From contig JADJXQ010000005.1 of assembly GCA_016710335.1 (NCBI GenBank), forward strand, positions 124,001 to 188,000: a stretch of DNA of 64,000 nucleotides, in the 5' to 3' direction. The notes under the pieces were generated by a model. The model was not told the origin of the DNA, did no database searches, and saw only the letters and a program-made list of their open reading frames with translations. The number at the start of each line of letters is the position of its first letter. The stretch's first letter is position 1. Source of the DNA: Rhodospirillales bacterium. GTDB taxonomy: Bacteria > Pseudomonadota > Alphaproteobacteria > Rhodospirillales > Defluviicoccaceae. The position numbers and the translations under genes were made by a program. Of the stretch, positions 58,445 through 64,000 are shown in pieces.

Positions 58445-58636
58445 ATGACGAAGGACGCTTGCGTACGGACCCATGAGCCGGAAACCATGCTCGGCGAAGC
58501 TTCGATGACCAACTGCCGATGGATTGTGCGCAGGGTGCAGTTTGGACGGTTCCTGATCTGCGGCAAGCCGGTCAAGATCGGCTCGTCGTTCTGTACTGAG
58601 CACCATGGCCGCGTCTGGCGGCGAGGGGAGCGCTGA
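58445..58636 (+). CDS. Small protein resembling the C-terminus of GcrA
   Basis: A 63-residue protein. After an unremarkable N-terminus it reads NCRWIVRRVQFGRFLICGKPV, then KIGSSFCTEHHGRVWRR. The order C-R-W, F-x-x-C-G-K, x9-C-x2-H-H is like the zinc-finger-like C-terminal motif of the alphaproteobacterial cell-cycle regulator GcrA (CRWP, FxFCG, YCxxH). There is no N-terminal helix-turn-helix, so it is not a full GcrA. The start at 58445 was chosen by position, with AAGAGA weakly upstream; an earlier Met at 58391 would add 18 residues. It could be a small metal-binding protein or a fragment. Confidence 0.55.
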   Translation: MTKDACVRTHEPETMLGEASMTNCRWIVRRVQFGRFLICGKPVKIGSSFCTEHHGRVWRRGER

Positions 58637-58665
58637 GGCGCACGCCGGCGCCGCGCCACGTCATC

Positions 58666-59883
58666 TCAAGCCTCTGCAGGCCGTAGCGGGCGTTCTGCGA
58701 TGGGAAGATGCAGGATTGCGGCGATGACGCCGAGGGCGATGGAGGCGATCCAGATCGCATCGTAGCTTCCGGTGGCGTCGAACACGGCGCCGCCGGCCCA
58801 CACGCCGAGAAAGCTGCCGACCTGATGGCCGAAAAACACGATGCCGAACAGCGTCGACATGTAGCGCACGCCGAAGATCTGCGCGACCAGCCCGCTCGTC
58901 AGCGGAACCGTTCCGAGCCACAGCAATCCCATGGCGGACGCGAACACAAGCACCGCCGCCTCGGTCTTCGGCGCCATCAGGAACACCGCGATCACGAGTG
59001 CCCGCAGGATGTAGAGCGTCGACAGGAGGTATTTCTTCGAGTACCGCCCGCCTAAAGCTCCGCACATCCAGGTTCCTATGATGTTGAAGAACCCGATGAG
59101 CGCGAGTGCGGTTGCGCCGAGGGAGGGAGCCAGGCCCAGGTCGTTAAGGTAGGCGGGCAGATGAACGGCAATGAACACGACCTGGAAACCGCACACGAAA
59201 AACGCGATCGTCAGCAACCAGTAGCCGCCATGGCGCCCGGCCTCACCCATGGCCTCGCCGAGAGACTGCTTGAAGGCGTCCGGCGCGCCAGGAGATGATT
59301 GAGGGCCTGAGCGGCGGGTGGCGAAGACCATGGCCAACGGCGCCATCGCCAGGGACAGGACCGCCATGGTCACCAGTGCGCCCGCCCAACCCTGGCTCGA
59401 GATCAGGCTCTGGCCGACCGGCGCCATGACGAACTGGCCGAACGAACCGCCGGCGCTGGCGACGCCCAGCGCCATGCTTCGTTTTTCTGCCGGGACCGAG
59501 CGGCCGATGGCGCCCAGGACGACCGCGAAGCTGGTGCAACTCATGGCGAGGCCGATCAGCACGCCGGCGCCCAGATGCAAACCCGCTGCGCCCGTGGTCC
59601 CCGACATGATCAACAGGCCGATGGCATAGGCGACGGTTCCGAACCATAGCACGCGGACGGCGCCGTACTTGTCGGCGGCGATCCCGGAGATTGGCTGCAG
59701 GACGCCCCAAAGCAGGTTTTGCACCGCGAGCGCGAGAGCGAACGCCTCGCGCCCGAGGCCGAGATCGAGGCTCATCGGCGTAAGGAACAGGCCGAAGGTT
59801 TGGCGGATGCCCATGGCGAGCGACAGAATCAGGGCGCCGCACACCAGCGCCAACGCCGCATTTCGCTTGCTCGGTGTCACCAT
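58666..59883 (-). CDS. Major facilitator superfamily transporter (monocarboxylate/OFA-like)
   Basis: A 405-residue protein with twelve predicted transmembrane helices. The N-terminal half has GIRQTFGLFLTPMSLDLGLG and GIAADKYGAVRVLWFG (the MFS motif A-like loop), and the C-terminal half has LGGRYSKKYLL and FGIVFFGHQVGSFLGVWAGG. It fits the oxalate/formate-monocarboxylate type group and is next to the benzoate-CoA ligase gene, so it may import an aromatic or short organic acid, but substrate specificity cannot be inferred. It is co-oriented with the ligase gene, 95 bases downstream of it. Confidence 0.88.
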   Translation of the reverse strand: MVTPSKRNAALALVCGALILSLAMGIRQTFGLFLTPMSLDLGLGREAFALALAVQNLLWGVLQPISGIAADKYGAVRVLWFGTVAYAIGLLIMSGTTGAAGLHLGAGVLIGLAMSCTSFAVVLGAIGRSVPAEKRSMALGVASAGGSFGQFVMAPVGQSLISSQGWAGALVTMAVLSLAMAPLAMVFATRRSGPQSSPGAPDAFKQSLGEAMGEAGRHGGYWLLTIAFFVCGFQVVFIAVHLPAYLNDLGLAPSLGATALALIGFFNIIGTWMCGALGGRYSKKYLLSTLYILRALVIAVFLMAPKTEAAVLVFASAMGLLWLGTVPLTSGLVAQIFGVRYMSTLFGIVFFGHQVGSFLGVWAGGAVFDATGSYDAIWIASIALGVIAAILHLPIAERPLRPAEA

Positions 59884-59978
59884 ACGTCACCTATCCGCAT
59901 CCAGGTGCACCGCAAGCCGGCGCCGCGTCGTTGATATGGGGATGATGTGCGCCTGGTATCAGGCTGTCGGGCGCTCCG

Positions 59979-61527
59979 TCACCCGTCCGACCACCGCGCC
60001 CGCAGCTTGAAGCGCTGGATCTTGCCGGTCGCCGTCTTCGGCAACTCGTCGATGAACTCTATCCAGCGCGGGTACTTGAACGGCGCAAGCCGCGCCTTGG
60101 CGGATCTCTTGATGTCCTCGGCGAGGTTGTCGTCCGGAATCAGGCGATCCTGGACGACCACGAACGCCTTCGGCTTGATGAGGTTATCGTCGTCCGGCCA
60201 GCCGATGACGGCGACCTCTAGAACTGCGTCGTGCTGAAGCAAGGCCGCCTCTACCTCGAACGGCGACACGTAGATCCCGCCGACCTTCATCATGTCGTCG
60301 GTGCGGCCCGCGTAGGTGTAGTAGCCGTCGGCATCGCGGGTGTACTTGTCGCCGGTCCGTGTCCACGGGCCGCGAAAGGTGTCGAGGCTGCGGGCCCGCT
60401 GGTTCCAGTACATGATCGCGCTGGTCGGGCCCGACACCTCCAGCATGCCCATCTGGTCGGCATCCTCGATCGGGTTGCCCTCGTCATCGACCAATCGCAG
60501 CCGATAGCCCGGAACCGCCTTGCCGGAGGTCCCCGGCTTGATGTCGTCCTGCCGGTTGCTCAGGAAAATGTGCAGCATCTCGGTGCTGCCGAGCCCGTCC
60601 AGGATGTCGACGCCGGTGCGCTCCTTGAAGCGTCGAAAGATCTCCGCCGGCAGGGCTTCTCCCGCCGAAGTGGCGAGACGCATGGCGTGTTCGCCCGGCC
60701 CCGGGAGATCGCCGCCCGCCAGCAACATGGCGAACAGCGTCGGCACGCCATAGAAGATCGTCGGCCGGTGTTCGCGAATGATGCGGCAGACCGCGGCCGG
60801 CTCCGGCGGCCCGTCATGGAGCACCGCCGTGGCGCCGACCGACATCGGAAACGTCAGCCCGTTGCCGAGGCCGTACGCGAAGAACAGCTTCGCACCGGAG
60901 AACACCACGTCGGTCTCGCTCAACCCGAGGGTCGGGATGGCATAGAGATCGGCCGTCCCGATCATGTCGGACTGAAGATGGACGGCGCCTTTGGGCCGGC
61001 CGGTGGTGCCGGAGGTGTAAAGCCAGAAGCACATGTCGTCATAGCACGTGGGCGCAATGTCGAACCGATCCGGTTGACCGCCGATGGCGTCGTCCAGCCG
61101 CTGATAACCGTGACCGTCCGCGCCGGACACGATGACCGTGTCGAGGAACGCGTGGTTGTTGATGTGCGGAAGGAACTGGGCCAGCAGCGGCTCCGAGACG
61201 ATCAGCGCACGCGCCCGGCTGTCCTCCAGCATGAAATCGTACTCGGCTGCGGTGAGCCGCGTGTTGACCGGGACGGGAACGATGCCGGCCAGCGGGAAAC
61301 ATGACGGTGTCGAGCATGCACATCAGCACACGCTCTTCCATGCGAAGCCCGCTCTGGGTGAGCAGGTTGGCGACCTGGTTGCTCAGCCGGTCGACGTCCG
61401 CATAGGTGTGCCGGCCGTTCACGTCGATGAACGCCGGCCGATCGCCACGACCCGCTCTGAGGTTGCGGCCGATGAGATCCTCGGCCGCATTGTAGCGCTC
61501 GACCAGTTGGTGCTGAATGGCAGTCAT
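59979..61527 (-). pseudogene. Benzoate-CoA ligase, disrupted near residue 77
   Basis: An AMP-forming aryl-CoA ligase of the BadA/BclA family, about 522 residues if intact. The core shows CFWLYTSGTTGRPKGAVHLQ, TSAGEALPAEIFRRFKERTG, WTRTGDKYTRDADGYYTYAGR and the Lys-bearing LPKTATGKIQRFKLR. A GGAGG site precedes the ATG at 61527. The first frame runs to LDTVMFPA (about 61290) and the second resumes at AGIVPVPVNTRLTAAEYDFM. Relatives have about seven residues (like VFWGAIR) between FPA and AGIVPV, so roughly 20 bases are missing there. Either a true deletion has inactivated the gene, or the assembly is wrong. It activates benzoate for the box pathway, with boxR and boxC nearby. Confidence 0.85.
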
Positions 61528-61616
61528 CGCGTCCTCCCCGACGCCCGGATTTGTCGTCACCGGGTTCGTCCCAATTGATGCTCCGCGTCTCGGCGCTTCA
61601 GGCCATTGAGGCTACC

Positions 61617-62084
61617 TCAGGCGTCCGCCTTCGCAAACAGTGCGTGCCACTCCTCGGCCCAATCGGCGGCTTCGTCCTCCGGCAGCGACCCCGATGACCC
61701 ATCGTGCTCCCGTCGCTCCCCGACGCGCTCCGCTCCGAGGGTCCGCAGAATGTCGTCGAACTTGCGTCCGCCTGCGCAGAACGTCTGGGCGTATGTCTTG
61801 TCGCCGAGCGCGAAGACGCCATAGCGCAGGCCCGCGAGATCCGGCCGGTCGTCGCACAGGGACCGATAGAGAGCCTGTCCATTATCGGGCACATCGCCCT
61901 GGCCGTAAGTGGATGTACAAACGATATACCCGGCGGAGCGATGCAGAGCATCCGGCGTTACGTCGTCCATGAGCAGGATTTCGACCTCGACGCCGCGGCC
62001 CTGCAGGACTTCCGCCATCTCGTCGGCGACCAGTTCGGCAGTTCCCGTCATGGTCCCGACGAGGATCTTGATACGCTCACTCAT
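61617..62084 (-). CDS. Flavodoxin / MioC-like protein
   Basis: A 155-residue FMN-binding protein. The phosphate loop is ILVGTMTGTAELVADEMAEVL near residue 7 (T-x-T-G-T-A), and the isoalloxazine loops are CTSTYGQGDVPDNGQALYR near 57 and GVFALGDKTYAQTFCAGGRKFD near 90. The C-terminus is acidic. It matches short flavodoxins of the MioC/CPR-FMN-domain group. It lies between the benzoate-CoA ligase and boxR, divergent from boxR, and may donate electrons to the epoxidase of the box pathway, whose genes are not in the window. That is an inference from position. Confidence 0.85.
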   Translation of the reverse strand: MSERIKILVGTMTGTAELVADEMAEVLQGRGVEVEILLMDDVTPDALHRSAGYIVCTSTYGQGDVPDNGQALYRSLCDDRPDLAGLRYGVFALGDKTYAQTFCAGGRKFDDILRTLGAERVGERREHDGSSGSLPEDEAADWAEEWHALFAKADA

Positions 62085-62115
62085 CGTGATCGCTTCGGTC
62101 CCTGTACGGCGTCGC

Positions 62116-62147
62116 TTTCACCGCGTCGTTGCATGCAATATAATGCA
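62116..62147 (+). promoter_or_regulatory. boxR promoter with candidate BoxR operator (TGCA repeats)
   Basis: TATAAT (62139-62144) lies 17 bases after TTTCAC (62116-62121), a weak -35. TGCA words occur at 62130-62133, 62134-62137 and 62144-62147, so TGCA-N6-TGCA (62134-62147) sits right on the -10. BzdR/BoxR regulators are known to bind TGCA repeats with short spacers. The region also drives the flavodoxin gene leftward, so one operator may serve both. Binding is inferred. Confidence 0.6.
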
Positions 62148-62228
62148 GCATCGATGTGCTGAAAAGAAAAAATCGAGTAAAGACAGCGGCGGAGCCCTGG
62201 TTTGCGAGCGGAAGCAAGACCGGACACC

Positions 62229-63089
62229 ATGGCCTATCTGGCGGCGCTCGGACAACGGGTTCGCGAGACGCGCGCCAAGCGCGGCATGGCGCGGCGGATT
62301 CTGGCGCGCGCCTCCGGCGTCTCCGAGCGCTACCTGGCGCAGCTCGAGGCGGGCGCCGGCAATCCGTCGATAGCCGTGCTGTGCCAGATCGCGGCTGCCC
62401 TCGACTATCCGTTGGGGGAACTGGTCGCCGGCGTCGGCAACGGAGGGGCGGAGCTGGTTCGCATTCAGCGGCTGTTGGAGACCGTGCCGCAATCCAGGCT
62501 GCCGAGGCTCCGCGCCAAACTGGAACTGTTCGTCGCTGGCGCCGACGGGCCTGACAAGCGCCGCCGGATCTCGTTGGTGGGGCTCCGCGGCGCCGGCAAG
62601 TCTACGCTGGGGCGCTTGCTCGCTTCGCGCCTCGGGTTCCCGTTCATCGAACTCGACCGGGTCGTCGAACAGGACTATGGCGGCAGTATCGGGGAAATCC
62701 TCGCGCTCAACGGGCAGGCGGCCTTCCGGCGGTACGAGCGCCGCGCCCTCAAACGCCTCGTCGACACCCATGACGGCATCGTCATCGCCACTGGCGGCGG
62801 CATCGTCTCGGAAGCGGCGACGTACTCGCTTCTGCTCGAAAAGACGCACACCATCTGGCTGTCCGCATCGCCGGAAGAGCACATGAGCAGGGTCATCGAG
62901 CAGGGGGACCTGCGGCCGATGGCGAGGAATGACGAAGCCATGGAAGACCTCAAAGCCATCGTGCGGGCCCGTGAACCTTACCAGGCAATGGCGGACGCGG
63001 CGGTCGATACGTCCGGCCAGAGCATCGAGCAGAGCCTCGCGGACTTGCAGGGAGTGGCCGTGTCCCTTGTCGGTGAACAGGCCGGCTGA
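62229..63089 (+). CDS. boxR: BoxR/BzdR-family regulator (HTH_3 + shikimate-kinase-like domain)
   Basis: A 286-residue repressor. The N-terminal helix-turn-helix (~5-60) is GQRVRETRAKRGMARRILAR, then SGVSERYLAQLEAGAGNPSI. After a linker the C-terminal domain (~115-280) is a shikimate-kinase fold: ISLVGLRGAGKSTLGRLLAS (Walker A), FIELDRVVEQDYGGSIGEIL and VIATGGGIVSEAATYSLL. This pair of domains is specific to BzdR/BoxR proteins, which repress benzoate genes and respond to benzoyl-CoA. The start at 62229 is the Met just before the helix-turn-helix; an upstream in-frame codon at 62202 has no better signal. It is followed by an operator-like site and boxC. Confidence 0.92.
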   Translation: MAYLAALGQRVRETRAKRGMARRILARASGVSERYLAQLEAGAGNPSIAVLCQIAAALDYPLGELVAGVGNGGAELVRIQRLLETVPQSRLPRLRAKLELFVAGADGPDKRRRISLVGLRGAGKSTLGRLLASRLGFPFIELDRVVEQDYGGSIGEILALNGQAAFRRYERRALKRLVDTHDGIVIATGGGIVSEAATYSLLLEKTHTIWLSASPEEHMSRVIEQGDLRPMARNDEAMEDLKAIVRAREPYQAMADAAVDTSGQSIEQSLADLQGVAVSLVGEQAG

Positions 63090-63125
63090 TCGTGCAGGTG
63101 TGATGGTGGCGATGTGGCCGCGGGC

Positions 63126-63156
63126 TTGAATTGCAGCCTGGATGCATTATAATGCA
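63126..63156 (+). promoter_or_regulatory. boxC promoter overlapped by a perfect TGCA palindrome
   Basis: TTGAAT (63126-63131), 16 bases and TATAAT (63148-63153) make a good sigma-70 promoter upstream of boxC. TGCATTATAATGCA (63143-63156) is a perfect palindrome with TGCA-N6-TGCA, and it covers the whole -10. A further TGCA lies at 63132-63135. A repressor bound here would block RNA polymerase. This fits BoxR control relieved by benzoyl-CoA, but it is a sequence match only. Confidence 0.65.
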
Positions 63157-63248
63157 GGTCAACGCCCAAGAACAATGGCGATCAATCGCCGGCACGAGGG
63201 ATGCCAAGCCTCTCGGCCGCGCTGGTGGTGAGGGACGCAGCAGAGCTC

Positions 63249-64000
63249 ATGACGGTGCCCAACATAATCACCTTTGACCGTGATCCGGAGCGCTACCGGC
63301 ACTGGTCGCTGGCTGTCGAAGGTCCGATCGCCACTCTGACACTGGCTGTCGACGAAGACGGGGGCTTGCAGCCGGGCTACCAGCTCAAGCTCAACTCCTA
63401 CGACCTCGGGGTGGACATCGAACTTAACGATGCGCTGCAGCGCATCCGGTTCGAGCACCCTGCGGTGCGGTCCGTGATCATCACGAGCGGCCTCGAGCGC
63501 ATGTTCAGCGCTGGCGCCAACATCTACATGCTGGGGCTGTCCTCGCACGGATGGAAGGTGAACTTCTGCAAGTTCACCAACGAAACCCGCAACGGCATGG
63601 AGGATTCGAGCCGGCACTCGGGCATCAAGTTCATCGCCGCCTGTAACGGCACCACGGCCGGCGGCGGGTACGAACTGGCGCTGGCCTGCGACGAGATTTT
63701 TCTGATCGACGACCGATCGAGCGCAGTCAGCCTGCCGGAGGTGCCGCTGCTGGGTGTGCTGCCGGGCACCGGGGGTCTCCACCCGGGTGATCGACAAGCG
63801 CGCCGTGCGCCGGGACCTCGCCGACGTGTTCTGCACCAGCGAGGAAGGGGTGCGCGGCCGCAAGGCCCTCGACTGGGGCCTGGTAGACCACATCGTCCCG
63901 CGGCAAACCTTCTCCGAGGCCGTCCGCAAGCGCGCCGAGGAGCTTGCGGCGGCGAGCGACCGGCCTGCCGATGCCGTCGGCGTCCCGATGACCACGATCG
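63249..64000 (+). pseudogene. boxC: Benzoyl-CoA-dihydrodiol lyase BoxC, N-terminal part with a frame break (partial)
   Basis: The protein shows ERYRHWSLAVEGPIATLTLA, QLKLNSYDLGVDIELNDALQ, FSAGANIYMLGLSSHGWKV, NFCKFTNETRNGMEDSSRH, GTTAGGGYELALACDEIFL and SAVSLPEVPLLGVLPGTGG, all distinctive of BoxC, a crotonase-family enzyme that opens the ring of 2,3-epoxybenzoyl-CoA to 3,4-dehydroadipyl-CoA semialdehyde and formate. At 63779-63781 the frame breaks: one extra C in GGTCTCCACC; without it the sequence continues as LTRVIDKRAVRRDLADVFC. The right edge of the window cuts the gene. The start is uncertain: Met at 63249 gives the family N-terminus, while an in-frame ATG at 63201 would add 16 residues. 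Confidence 0.85.

Noticed and set aside
60000..63200. Recently transferred island carrying the benzoate genes
   Set aside because: Base composition and codon use look like the rest of the window, and there is no integrase, tRNA or flanking direct repeat, so transfer cannot be supported.

Overview
The window looks like a chromosomal segment of a high-GC alphaproteobacterium, most likely of the Rhodospirillales. The reasons are an alphaproteobacterial LdtR-type MarR regulator, a sigma-32 family factor, a small protein resembling the C-terminus of the cell-cycle regulator GcrA, a purC-purS-purQ-purL-bolA-grxD gene order, and many metabolic genes of this class. The genus cannot be fixed from the sequence alone. 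There are no rRNA or tRNA genes, no insertion sequences with a transposase, no phage genes and no CRISPR array. Coding density is high, and most of the long antisense reading frames are shadows caused by the GC content.

Layout. 1-5 kb: end of pdxH, a cation diffusion facilitator, a SYLF lipoprotein, a Uma2-family protein and a histidine phosphatase. 3.6-12 kb: a leftward run (MEMO1-AMMECR1 fusion, CoxL-like molybdenum hydroxylase, cysQ, sua5, GlcD-type FAD oxidase), with the radical SAM partner of the AmmeMemoRadiSam set divergent from it. 12-17.4 kb: two unusual Hsp70 proteins with a DUF2760 protein. 17.6-26 kb: TANGO2-like protein, the pur operon with BolA and a monothiol glutaredoxin, and a DinG-type helicase. 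26-31 kb: UbiX-like flavin prenyltransferase and PutA. 31-36 kb: an orphan small gene, a Pat/AcsD-type CoA ligase-acetyltransferase, an orphan TRAP binding protein and UspA. 36-43 kb: two transglutaminase-like peptidases, a tandem hairpin array, a C-terminal processing protease, a sigma-32 factor, LdtR, GmhB and an SMR pump. 43-51 kb: a membrane protein, Lon with Hsp20, TrkH, and a MoxR/CoxE-like pair. 51-64 kb: beta-oxidation-type enzymes and the start of an aerobic benzoyl-CoA (box) cluster.

How they fit together. Benzoate-CoA ligase, the BoxR regulator and BoxC belong to the aerobic benzoyl-CoA pathway. The thiolase (3-oxoadipyl-CoA type) and the hydratase/3-hydroxyacyl-CoA dehydrogenase fusion 5-12 kb upstream could carry its lower steps to acetyl-CoA and succinyl-CoA. 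Two TGCA-N6-TGCA sites lie on TATAAT boxes, one before boxR and one before boxC, and are plausible BoxR operators. Hsp20, Lon, the Hsp70 set and the sigma-32 factor form a proteostasis theme, though they are not contiguous.

The two most unusual non-coding features are (i) a ~100-nt element present four times, with a conserved internal stem, pairing ends and a TAG at one end that serves as the neighbouring gene's stop codon in three copies, and (ii) a 26-bp tandem array in which every unit is a small hairpin. Four genes (an hsp70, purL, the benzoate-CoA ligase gene and boxC) carry frame breaks. Three would be cured by removing a single base, so assembly or sequencing error is the simplest explanation. 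The ligase appears to lack about 20 bases.
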